From UBA6186 sp050012295 (GTDB lineage Bacteria; Pseudomonadota; Gammaproteobacteria; UBA6186; Azoamicaceae), in NCBI GenBank assembly GCA_050012295.1, contig JBEKHL010000067.1, positions 1-6,536 on the forward strand: a stretch of DNA of 6,536 bases. The letters run 5' to 3'. The position numbers were made by a program, and so were the translations under genes. The notes beneath the pieces were generated by a model that saw only the letters and a list, made by a program, of their open reading frames with translations, made no database searches and was not told where the DNA came from. Positions 1 through 6,244 of the stretch are shown piece by piece. How positions within the stretch are numbered: the first letter of the stretch is position 1; each line of letters opens with the position of its first letter.

Positions 1-105
1 TTTTTCTAAACGAGGATCTTGGCAAAATTTAACAATAATAATCGCTAACTCTTTATGAATAAGTTCAGATAGTCTTTCTGAACGTAAAAATTTTTTATTT
101 TGCAT
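1..105 (-). CDS. rbfA: 30S ribosome-binding factor RbfA, N-terminal 35 residues (cut by window edge)
   Basis: This is the start of RbfA, a small KH-fold cold-shock and assembly factor that binds the 30S subunit during late 16S rRNA maturation. Only 35 codons lie in the window. The translation begins MQNKKFLRSERLSELIHKEL and continues to a QDPRLEK stretch. It matches the family N-terminus, in which an R-x-x-R-(L/V) helix is followed by the conserved (K/Q)DPRL motif, here at residues 29-33. The ATG at 105-103 is the sensible start: it lies 7 nt after the infB stop, with a purine-rich AAAGAGA about a dozen bases upstream inside the end of infB. An ATG at 112-110 is in another frame. Position directly after infB is the conserved operon order and supports the call. 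The rest of the gene is outside the window, so its integrity cannot be judged. Confidence 0.88.
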   Translation of the reverse strand, partial: MQNKKFLRSERLSELIHKELAIIIVKFCQDPRLEK

Positions 106-112
106 GTGTACA

Positions 113-2665
113 TCATCTCTTTAATTCAAGACCAGTTTTAACAACTTTATTAACAGGTATTATTTCAAATACTTCTATTTGATCGTTAACCTTTACATCA
201 TTATAGTTTTTTACCCCAATTCCACACTCTGTTCCATTACGTACTTCGCTAACATTTTCTTTAAAGCGTCTTAACGATTCTAATTCGCCAGAATAAATTA
301 CAATATTATCTCTTAATACTCTAATTGGATTACCACGTTTAATTAACCCCTCTTTTACTAAACATCCTGCAATTGTTCCAAATTTACTAGATCTAAATAC
401 ATCCCTTACTTCTGCCACCCCAATAATTTTTTCTTTTACAGGAACTACAATGCTACCATCTCTTAATTCCTTGACTGCATCAATTAAATCATAAATCACA
501 CTATAATAATTAAAATCTGTACCTTGAGCTTTTGCTAATATTTTAGCTTGTGCTTCAGCGCGAACATTAAACCCTAATAAAAATGCTTTAGAAGCTAATG
601 CAAGATTAACATCGGACTCACTAAAACCACCAACCGATTTACCAACCACATTAATTTTAATTTCTTCTGTAGATAATTTTTCTAATGTATCAGAAATAGC
701 TTCTATCGAACCTTGAACATCTGCTTTTAAAACTATATTGATAACTTTTAAATTATTACCTTTCTGCATTTTATCGATAAAGCCAGTAAATTTTACTGTT
801 TGTTGTTGTAATAAACGTTCCCTCTTACAAATCTCTTGTCTAGTGTTTGCAACTTCTCTAGCTTTGCGTTCATCAGCAACTACCTGAAACTTATCGCCTG
901 CTAACGGAGCTCCATTTAACCCTAATACTTCTACAGGCACACACGGGCCCGCTTGATTTATAGAACTACCCTGATCGTTTCTTAAAGCCTTAATTTTTCC
1001 ATATTCAAAACCAGCTAAAATAATATCCCCTTGATTTAATACTCCAGTTTGAATTAGCAAAGTAGCTACCACTCCTCTTCCTTTATCTAAAGAAGATTCG
1101 ATAACAACCCCTTGTGCTGGACCATTATGTGGTGCCTTTAATTCCAACATTTCAGCTTGCAACATTATAGCTTCTAGTAAATTATCGATCCCTATCCCTG
1201 TTTTGGCAGAAATTTTTACAAAAATACTATCTCCACCCCAATCTTCTGGCATAACATTATATTGAGATAAATCATTAATTACTTTTTCTGGATCAATACC
1301 TGCTTTATCAATTTTATTAATAGCAACAATAATAGGGACTTTAGCTGCTTTAGCATGTTGAATTGCTTCTATAGTTTGCGGCATAACGCTATCGTCAGCT
1401 GCTACTACCAATACTACAATATCCGTACAATTAGCACCTCTAGCTCGCATAGCAGTAAAGGCTGAATGCCCCGGAGTATCTAAAAAAGTTATAGACCCAC
1501 GATTAGTTGGTACCTGATAAGCTCCTATGTGTTGAGTGATACCGCCCGCTTCTTTAGCTGTAACTCGAGTATTTCTAATATAATCTAATAAAGAAGTTTT
1601 ACCATGATCAACATGACCCATTACAGTTACAATCGGCGGACGAGGCTCTAAATCTCCATTATATTCAATAGTAATACTGTTTTCTAAGTTTGCTGTAGGC
1701 GCCAAAACTGCTGTATGTCCCATTTCTTCTACTACTAAACATCCAGTATCTTGATCAAGCGGTTGATTAATAGTTGCCATTATACCCATTTTCATCATAA
1801 CTTTAATAACTTCTGCAGATTTTACTGACATTTTTTGAGCTAATTCAGCAACAGTAATACTACTTGGAACCTCTATTTTATATTTAATTGGGGTAGTTGG
1901 TTTTTCGAATGCGTGAGGATTACCACGAGGAGCTTGTTGAGAGTACATTTTATCAGATTTATGAGATTTTTTTATTTTACGCGTTAAAACAACCCGCTCT
2001 ATTGTTCCTACATCATCAAGCGAATCATCAAGGGCATCTTCAACAGCTAATAAATTTAAATTAATTTTAGCAGGAATTAAACTTTCCTTATCTTTTACTG
2101 TTTTATTTTTATTTTTTTTATCTGTTTTTTCATCTTCAGAAATTAAATTATCTTTTTTACCCTTTTTGTCTTTTTTATCTTTGGTTGCTTTTGTTTCTTT
2201 TGATTCAAGTTCTTTTGGGGTCTCTACAACTGGAGTTGCTGATGTACCATCTAAAATTTCCGAGGTTCCATTATTAGTTTCTTTTACTGTTGTTGCTTGT
2301 TGTAAATCAATATTTTCTACCGCATTAGTAACTATAGTTTCACCACTTTCATTAAGCGGTACTTCTTGTTTAACATATTCACGTCGTTTTTTTCTTACCA
2401 CATTAACTGTAGAATTTTTTCCAGACGCACTTTTAACTTTAATTTGACTAACACTAGATCGCCGCTTTAAAGAAATTTTAGCTGGAACGGTATCTGTAAC
2501 TTTATTTTTTAACAACCCTAATAATTTTTGTTTTTGAGCTGGCGTTACAGGATCCGTTATTTTAACAACATTCACACCAACCAACTTTAATTGCTCTATA
2601 AGTGTACTAATAGAAATATTTCCTAATTCTCTAGATAACTCTTCGATAGTTATATTTTGACTCAC
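113..2665 (-). CDS. infB: translation initiation factor IF-2
   Basis: IF2 is the GTPase that brings fMet-tRNA to the 30S subunit and promotes subunit joining. At 850 aa it is close to the gammaproteobacterial length (E. coli about 890). An IF2_N helical domain lies at about residues 3-54. A lineage-specific Lys/Asp/Glu-rich linker covers about 60-250, very lysine-rich at 159-195. A second IF2_N-like segment is at about 268-320. The G domain is complete: G1 GHVDHGKTS 350-358, switch GGITQHIGAY 374-383, DTPGH 396-400, NKID 450-453, SAKTG 486-490. Domain II includes DKGRGVVATLLIQ 527-539. The fMet-tRNA-binding C-terminal domain includes EVRDVFRSSKFGTIAGC 752-768 and NPIRVLRDN 779-787. It ends with a short tail beyond the usual EVFEI. 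The start codon is GTG, supported by AGGGG 8 nt upstream. The gene follows nusA by 23 nt and precedes rbfA by 7 nt. No catalytic motif is missing. Confidence 0.98.
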   Translation of the reverse strand: MSQNITIEELSRELGNISISTLIEQLKLVGVNVVKITDPVTPAQKQKLLGLLKNKVTDTVPAKISLKRRSSVSQIKVKSASGKNSTVNVVRKKRREYVKQEVPLNESGETIVTNAVENIDLQQATTVKETNNGTSEILDGTSATPVVETPKELESKETKATKDKKDKKGKKDNLISEDEKTDKKNKNKTVKDKESLIPAKINLNLLAVEDALDDSLDDVGTIERVVLTRKIKKSHKSDKMYSQQAPRGNPHAFEKPTTPIKYKIEVPSSITVAELAQKMSVKSAEVIKVMMKMGIMATINQPLDQDTGCLVVEEMGHTAVLAPTANLENSITIEYNGDLEPRPPIVTVMGHVDHGKTSLLDYIRNTRVTAKEAGGITQHIGAYQVPTNRGSITFLDTPGHSAFTAMRARGANCTDIVVLVVAADDSVMPQTIEAIQHAKAAKVPIIVAINKIDKAGIDPEKVINDLSQYNVMPEDWGGDSIFVKISAKTGIGIDNLLEAIMLQAEMLELKAPHNGPAQGVVIESSLDKGRGVVATLLIQTGVLNQGDIILAGFEYGKIKALRNDQGSSINQAGPCVPVEVLGLNGAPLAGDKFQVVADERKAREVANTRQEICKRERLLQQQTVKFTGFIDKMQKGNNLKVINIVLKADVQGSIEAISDTLEKLSTEEIKINVVGKSVGGFSESDVNLALASKAFLLGFNVRAEAQAKILAKAQGTDFNYYSVIYDLIDAVKELRDGSIVVPVKEKIIGVAEVRDVFRSSKFGTIAGCLVKEGLIKRGNPIRVLRDNIVIYSGELESLRRFKENVSEVRNGTECGIGVKNYNDVKVNDQIEVFEIIPVNKVVKTGLELKR

Positions 2666-2673
2666 TTATATTA

Positions 2674-2678
2674 CCCCT
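2674..2678 (-). promoter_or_regulatory. Shine-Dalgarno site fixing the infB GTG start
   Basis: The minus strand reads AGGGG, then 8 nt, then GTG. This strong, well-spaced site lies in the 23-nt nusA-infB gap. It supports the GTG start and the IF2_N domain beginning at MSQNITIEEL, with no longer leader. Confidence 0.7.
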
Positions 2679-2688
2679 AATATTACTT

Positions 2689-4200
2689 CTACGCTTCTTT
2701 AAACCAATGTGCTCGCGCTGCCATTATTAATTTAGCGGCTTCTTGTTTGGTTATGTTAGAAATTTCTAATAAATCATCTACGGATAATTCTGCTAAACCA
2801 TCTCTTGTTAAAATATCGGCTTGTTTTAATTTAAGTAATAATTCAGCATCGATGCCTTCCAAACTTTCTAAACTTTCATTATCATCGGTTGCATCTGTAT
2901 CATCCTGTGCTTGTTTAGCTATTGCCTCTGTTAATAACACATTCTTAGCACAAGTACGAAGGGCTGTTACGATTTCATCGTCAAAACCATCTATTTCTAA
3001 TAACTCTTGTACCGGAACATATGCTATTTCTTCTATACTTGCAAAACCTTCACTAATTAAAACCTGCGCCAAATCTTCATCTACTTGTAATTTATCCATA
3101 AAAATATTTTTTAAATTAGCAGATTCACTTTCGTTTTTATTGATTGCTTCGGTACTACTAATAACATTTAATTCCCATCCTGTAAGAGCCGCAGCTAACA
3201 TAATATTTTGTCCACTTTTACCTATTGCTTGAGGTAAATATTCGTCTTTAACCGCAATATCAATTACTTTAGTTTCTTCATCAATTACAATAGACACTAC
3301 TTCCGCTGGAGCCATAGCATTCATAACAAATTGCGCTGTATCTTCTGCCCACAATATTATATCTATTCTTTCTCCACCTAATTCATTAGAAACCGCTTGT
3401 ACTCTAGAACCCCTCATGCCCACACTAGCACCTATAGGATCAATCCTACCATCATTAGTTTTAACAGCAATTTTAGCACGAACACCTGGCTCTCTGGCTG
3501 CTGCCTTAATTTCGATTATACCTTCCCCTATTTCTGGTACTTCTATTTTAAACAATTCTATCAACATGCCATTATTAGTACGGCTAAGTTGCATTTGTGG
3601 ACCCATAGCATCGGATATCACCCCATACAAATGAGCTTTTATTCTATCACCAGGCCTAAACGATTCTTTAGGTAACATATGAACTCTACTTAAAAGTCCC
3701 TCTGCGTTACCACCTAAATCAACTACTATACCCTCTCTAATAATTTTTTTTACAACTCCTGTTACTAATTCTCCTATTTTATTACTAAATTCTTTAGCAA
3801 CCAGATCCTTTTCGGCAAGCCTAACATTTTGAATAATTACTTGTTTAGCTGTTTGAGCTGCAATACGCCCAAAATCTATAGATTCCATTTCTTCTTCTAT
3901 CTTATCTCCAACCTTAACCATTGGATTATCTAGTTGGGCAGCACTAAGAGTAATTTGAATAAGAGGTGATTCCATTGGCTCAAAATTTTTTGGATCTTCA
4001 ACTACTGTCCATACTCTATAGGTAGAATATTTACCAGTTTTACGATCAATACTAACCTTAACATCAATATCTGCACCGTATTTTTTTTTGGTAGCCGAAG
4101 CAAGTGCTACTTCTAATGTTTCAAAAATAACATCTTCTGAAATACCTTTTTGATTAGATACTGCATCAACTATCATTTTAAGTGGAATCTCTTTGCTCAT
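2689..4200 (-). CDS. nusA: transcription termination/antitermination factor NusA
   Basis: NusA binds RNA polymerase and nascent RNA, modulating pausing, intrinsic termination and rRNA antitermination. The 503-aa length matches gammaproteobacterial NusA (E. coli 495). The RNAP-binding N-terminal domain covers about residues 1-125. The S1 domain is at about 140-200 (ELVTGVVKKI...GIVVDLGGNAEGLL). KH1 contains SVGMRGSRVQAV at 259-270, and KH2 contains AIGKSGQNIMLA at 325-336. Two helix-hairpin-helix acidic repeats follow at about 366-425 and 444-500, the second ending LIMAARAHWF. The two repeats are a gammaproteobacterial hallmark; in E. coli AR2 contacts the alpha-CTD. An acidic linker (QDDTDATDDNESLE) separates them. 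The ATG start has a modest AGG about 10 nt upstream. Codons 38-40 form an uninterrupted A9 run (4081-4089). The gene lies 66 nt after the rimP stop and 23 nt before infB, so co-transcription is expected. Confidence 0.98.
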   Translation of the reverse strand: MSKEIPLKMIVDAVSNQKGISEDVIFETLEVALASATKKKYGADIDVKVSIDRKTGKYSTYRVWTVVEDPKNFEPMESPLIQITLSAAQLDNPMVKVGDKIEEEMESIDFGRIAAQTAKQVIIQNVRLAEKDLVAKEFSNKIGELVTGVVKKIIREGIVVDLGGNAEGLLSRVHMLPKESFRPGDRIKAHLYGVISDAMGPQMQLSRTNNGMLIELFKIEVPEIGEGIIEIKAAAREPGVRAKIAVKTNDGRIDPIGASVGMRGSRVQAVSNELGGERIDIILWAEDTAQFVMNAMAPAEVVSIVIDEETKVIDIAVKDEYLPQAIGKSGQNIMLAAALTGWELNVISSTEAINKNESESANLKNIFMDKLQVDEDLAQVLISEGFASIEEIAYVPVQELLEIDGFDDEIVTALRTCAKNVLLTEAIAKQAQDDTDATDDNESLESLEGIDAELLLKLKQADILTRDGLAELSVDDLLEISNITKQEAAKLIMAARAHWFKEA

Positions 4201-4266
4201 TATAATTTTACCTATAAATTATTACTTACTATTTCCATACAATTTACAATAAATTAAGTATACCAT

Positions 4267-4524
4267 CTAACCAACCCCCGGGGAAGATACTTCTAAAACA
4301 TACTCCCCTAACTTTAAACTATTAGTTACACTTAAAACTTTATTTAAATGATAACTAATTTTTCCACAATCATTAAGCGTAATTCCATTAACTGCATTTA
4401 CATATACCCTCAGCACACTAGATTTACTATGACTAATATATTCTAGTCTAATAAACTCAAACCCCAACGCACTAACCTCGCTAGCAACTAACTTTTCTAA
4501 CTCTGAATGAAATTGCTTCTCCAC
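4267..4524 (-). CDS. rimP: ribosome maturation factor RimP, C-terminally truncated (N-terminal domain only; possible pseudogene)
   Basis: RimP assists 30S maturation and is normally about 150 aa, with an alpha/beta N-terminal domain and an Sm/SH3-like C-terminal domain. This frame has only 85 codons. Residues 1-83 align well with the family N-terminal half: SALGFEFIRLEYI (18-30), VLRVYVNAVNGITLNDC (37-53) and YVLEVSSPG (75-83). It then ends in V-G-stop where the family continues PGLDRPLF and a further 65 or so residues. The break is at a C4G5 run (4275-4283). Dropping one G would give PGL-V-R-W-Y-T and then stop, restoring the PGLxR motif but still without the C-terminal domain. Only 66 nt remain before nusA, too few to hold the missing part. 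The start is GTG with GAGGG (4541-4537) 12 nt upstream, and family alignment supports it. The identity is secure. Whether the half-protein works, or is a decaying remnant kept as operon leader, is open. Confidence 0.85.
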   Translation of the reverse strand: MEKQFHSELEKLVASEVSALGFEFIRLEYISHSKSSVLRVYVNAVNGITLNDCGKISYHLNKVLSVTNSLKLGEYVLEVSSPGVG

Positions 4525-4547
4525 TAAATTTATCTACCCTCATTAAC

Positions 4548-4572
4548 AAGAAAGCGCCCTAGGCGCTTTCTT
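4548..4572 (-). terminator. hairpin between tRNA-fMet and rimP (attenuator or partial terminator)
   Basis: A perfect 11-bp stem (4548-4558 with 4562-4572) closes a 3-nt loop; the core is GCGCC/GGCGC. It lies 14 nt past the tRNA 3' end and just before rimP. On the minus strand the stem ends in TTTCTT, but a G and mixed bases follow, so the U-tract is poor. Partial termination with read-through into rimP-nusA-infB is likely, as is known for the E. coli metY leader. The hairpin could also help 3' processing of the tRNA. On the plus strand it is followed by a better pyrimidine tail, but no plus-strand gene ends here. Confidence 0.65.
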
Positions 4573-4586
4573 CTTCTTTAAAAATT

Positions 4587-4663
<77 letters not shown>

Positions 4664-4675
4664 ATTACGATAAGG

Positions 4676-4704
4676 ATTTTATCAAATAATTAATAGTATG
4701 TAAA
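4676..4704 (-). promoter_or_regulatory. sigma70-type promoter for the tRNA-fMet/rimP/nusA/infB/rbfA operon
   Basis: On the minus strand a -35 TTTACA (4704-4699), a 17-nt spacer and a -10 TAAAAT (4681-4676) differ from consensus by one base each. The tRNA begins 12 nt after the -10, leaving a 5' leader of only about five bases, which suits a tRNA-headed transcript. The upstream stretch to about 4740 is very AT-rich and could act as an UP element. No comparable promoter was seen inside the operon. Confidence 0.7.
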
Positions 4705-4824
4705 CCATTAAAATCTAATAACTATACAACAAATAAATCCTTGTGTTTATCTAAATAACCCAATTTTATTATACAGATAACTATATGATTAGTAGCGTAA
4801 AAACAGATCTTCTATCGCAAATTA

Positions 4825-4950
4825 ATCTAATAGCATCCACCCGGCACCTATGGTGCGACCCTCCTTCGTAACTAAAAGAGGGTAAATTTAATATAAATTT
4901 TTAAATTATCTTTTTTTATAATTTTTATTATGCCAGTGGATGCAATAGAC
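4825..4950. repeat. short intergenic element with imperfect terminal inverted repeats and internal hairpins
   Basis: GCATCCAC at 4833-4840 pairs perfectly with GTGGATGC at 4936-4943. The match extends inward (CCGGCA against TGCCA, one gap) and outward (TCTAATA against a TCTATT complement), giving about 20-bp imperfect ends. Inside are two GC-richer hairpins: GCACC-TAT-GGTGC (4844-4856) and ACCCTC/GAGGGT (4858-4863 with 4878-4883, 14-nt loop). An AT-only stretch follows. The GC-rich part stands out in a very AT-rich gap. No reading frame of any size is present. It resembles a dispersed palindromic repeat or a small structured RNA, and the sequence alone does not decide which. Confidence 0.5.
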
Positions 4951-5082
4951 AATAAACTTATAGTTAAATAGCTTTAAATTTAACGCATATACCAATATAG
5001 GGCAAACACATCTAAATTAGTGGTAATTTAAATTTTTTTCCCTCACCCCTTCAAGTTCAACTATGGTTTATGTTTACCTGTA

Positions 5083-5111
5083 CCCTCTCCAAAAAAAAAT
5101 TTTGGAGAGGG
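5083..5111. repeat. nested hairpin in left arm
   Basis: CCCTCTCC (5083-5090), then A9T4, then GGAGAGGG (5104-5111), forms a 12-bp stem when four A-T pairs are included. In RNA or single-stranded DNA this local hairpin competes with pairing to the opposite arm. No U-tract follows, so it is not a standard terminator. Confidence 0.7.
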
Positions 5112-5214
5112 AGTCCAAGTTTGTATTCATTATTTTGCTAATTAAAAATTAAATATTGGTAAATAGCTATTTTTACTAATATATATGTTGATTTTACTAA
5201 AAAGATTGCTGCCT

Positions 5215-5242
5215 CCCTCTCCAAATTTTTTTTTGGAGAGGG
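5215..5242. repeat. nested hairpin in right arm
   Basis: CCCTCTCC (5215-5222), A3T9, GGAGAGGG (5235-5242): the mirror copy of the left-arm hairpin. It is one base shorter in the A/T tract, which is the only difference between the inner arms. Confidence 0.7.
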
Positions 5243-5340
5243 TACAGGTAAACATAAACCATAGTTGAACTTGAAGGGGTGAGGGAAAACACTTAAATTA
5301 TAATTAATTTAGATGATCTGGCCCTGTATACCAACATTTA

Positions 5341-5369
5341 TTGTTGTTTTAAATATATTTTTATATACA
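5341..5369 (+). promoter_or_regulatory. candidate promoter for the outer-membrane protein gene
   Basis: TTGTTG (5341-5346) and TATACA (5364-5369) are 17 nt apart, just after the fold-back element and about 60 nt before the start codon. The whole stretch is A/T only or nearly so, so chance matches are easy and other -10 choices exist (for example TATAAA at 5371). A short inverted repeat, TTGTTTTA/TAAAACAA (5344-5351 and 5373-5380), overlaps it and could be an operator or chance. Confidence 0.3.
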
Positions 5370-5431
5370 ATATAAAACAATATAAAAGTATATTTATAGA
5401 AATAAAATTTAATTTAGGAGATTGATGTAAC

Positions 5432-6154
5432 ATGAAAAAAATACCTTTCATAAAAAAACAATTGAATGTCAGCGTTTTAGCTTTCGTTATGGGATTATCT
5501 GTAACTTCATCCGCTTACGCTAATCACTCTACTTATTTAGGTGCAGATGCTGTTTATGGTAGCACTAAATTTAAAAAAGATTATGGTGCAAACATTTTTT
5601 CTAAAAAACCAGCTCCTGGATTAAATTTATTTGTTGGACATATGTTTAACGAAAATTTTGGAGCAGAACTTGGATTCGAAGTTTATAAAAAAATGAAAAG
5701 AACTGAAAATCAAATAAATGAAGGAACTATAGTTGCCGGGTTTGCAGTTCCAATTGGGATGAAATGGGAATCATACAAAACAACTCTTGTTCAAAGACAC
5801 CCCTATTTTGGAGCAATAATTAAAACCAATATAACTGATAACAATTCGGTTTCACTATTGGTAGGCGCATCTTTGTCTCACATAAAAGCACAATATACTA
5901 TTTTTAATGATGGGTCTGGAGTGCACACTGTGAATGGTGACACCACAAGAACTTTTTCTAAAACTAAATTAATCCCTATAATAAGGGCTACACTAGAACA
6001 CAAATTTAATAAACAATTTGGGGTTAGAACAATATTGTCATGGAAAAACACTTCGGCTTTTAAATTAAAATCTCAAGAACGCCCTTCTTCTGCCACATTA
6101 ATTAAAGCAAAAGATACTTTTAATATTGGTATTGGCGCTACATACTATATTTAA
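5432..6154 (+). CDS. secreted outer-membrane beta-barrel protein, hypothetical
   Basis: A complete 240-aa protein. Residues 1-30 form a textbook signal peptide: a basic start (MKKIPFIKK), a hydrophobic core (VSVLAFVMGLSV) and a signal peptidase I site after AYA (28-30). The mature part alternates hydrophobic and polar residues with many Gly and aromatics, as in small outer-membrane barrels. Examples are STYLGADAVYG (33-43), APGLNLFVGHMFNENFGAELGFEVY (61-85), VSLLVGASLSHI (140-151), TLEHKFNKQFGVRTILSW (187-204) and FNIGIGATYYI (230-240). The pattern suggests about eight strands in an OmpA-like/porin-like fold. The last residue is Ile after Tyr-Tyr, not the usual terminal Phe. AGGAG (5416-5420) lies 11 nt before the ATG; an earlier ATG at 5425 meets a stop at once. 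It is monocistronic, with a MITE-like element upstream and a convergent gene downstream. The barrel assignment is confident; the specific function is unknown. Confidence 0.85.
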   Translation: MKKIPFIKKQLNVSVLAFVMGLSVTSSAYANHSTYLGADAVYGSTKFKKDYGANIFSKKPAPGLNLFVGHMFNENFGAELGFEVYKKMKRTENQINEGTIVAGFAVPIGMKWESYKTTLVQRHPYFGAIIKTNITDNNSVSLLVGASLSHIKAQYTIFNDGSGVHTVNGDTTRTFSKTKLIPIIRATLEHKFNKQFGVRTILSWKNTSAFKLKSQERPSSATLIKAKDTFNIGIGATYYI

Positions 6155-6160
6155 TACTTA

Positions 6161-6196
6161 ATCATCCAGCATAACTAACACTTATAGCTGGGTGAT
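6161..6196 (+). terminator. hairpin after the outer-membrane protein gene
   Basis: ATCATCCAGC (6161-6170) pairs with GCTGGGTGAT (6187-6196) over 10 bp with one G-U wobble and a 16-nt loop. It starts 6 nt after the stop codon. An A-rich run follows on the plus strand in place of U's, so it is not a canonical intrinsic terminator. It may protect the mRNA 3' end or act with the next hairpin. Confidence 0.45.
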
Positions 6197-6227
6197 AACA
6201 TAAAAAATATAATTTGTTTTTATGTTA
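6196..6227. terminator. second hairpin in the convergent gap, possibly bidirectional
   Basis: TAACATAAAAA (6196-6206) is perfectly complementary to TTTTTATGTTA (6217-6227) across a 10-nt loop. It lies between the 3' ends of two converging genes and abuts the preceding hairpin. The A/U-rich stem could supply U-runs in either direction. Its role as a terminator is inferred from position. Confidence 0.4.
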
Positions 6228-6244
6228 CCATCCACAATCTTATA

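Larger units (their letters stand above)
4988..5337. mobile_element. fold-back MITE-like element with flanking direct repeats
   Basis: Two long inverted arms (4999-5113 and 5213-5325) surround a 99-nt spacer. The inner parts, 5036-5113 and 5213-5289, are identical except for one T. The outer parts still match (AGGGC at the tip, ATCTAAATTA, TAATTTAA) but with substitutions, roughly three-quarters identical by eye. TATACCAATAT (4988-4998) and TATACCAACAT (5327-5337) lie immediately outside the tips as direct repeats, like a target-site duplication. Each arm also contains its own hairpin, CCCTCTCC to GGAGAGGG. The spacer holds a central palindrome around AAATAGCTATTT (5161-5172). There is no coding capacity, so any mobility would need a transposase supplied elsewhere. 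Confidence 0.55.

Noticed and set aside
2150..2200. Horizontally acquired lysine-rich insert in infB
   Set aside because: Charged, variable linkers between the IF2_N and G domains are normal in IF2, and AT mutation bias explains the lysine richness.
2166..3675. Several plus-strand open frames antisense to infB and nusA (2166-2447, 2747-3232, 3397-3675)
   Set aside because: They mirror strongly conserved coding sequence, have low-complexity Ser-rich or otherwise unfamiliar translations and no supporting ribosome-binding context.
4201..4266. Residual coding sequence for the RimP C-terminal domain
   Set aside because: All three minus-strand frames reach stops within a few codons and show no resemblance to the missing Sm-like domain.
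4741..4775. Plus-strand promoter (TTGTGT with TTATAC) reading into the 4825-4950 element
   Set aside because: The spacing is about 22 nt and the region is so AT-rich that such matches are expected by chance.
5083..5111. Rho-independent terminator
   Set aside because: The stem is strong but AGTCC follows, with no U-tract, and no gene ends nearby. It is better explained as part of the fold-back repeat.
4988..5337. CRISPR array or tandem repeat
   Set aside because: The repeated units are in opposite orientation and occur only twice; there are no regularly spaced direct repeats.
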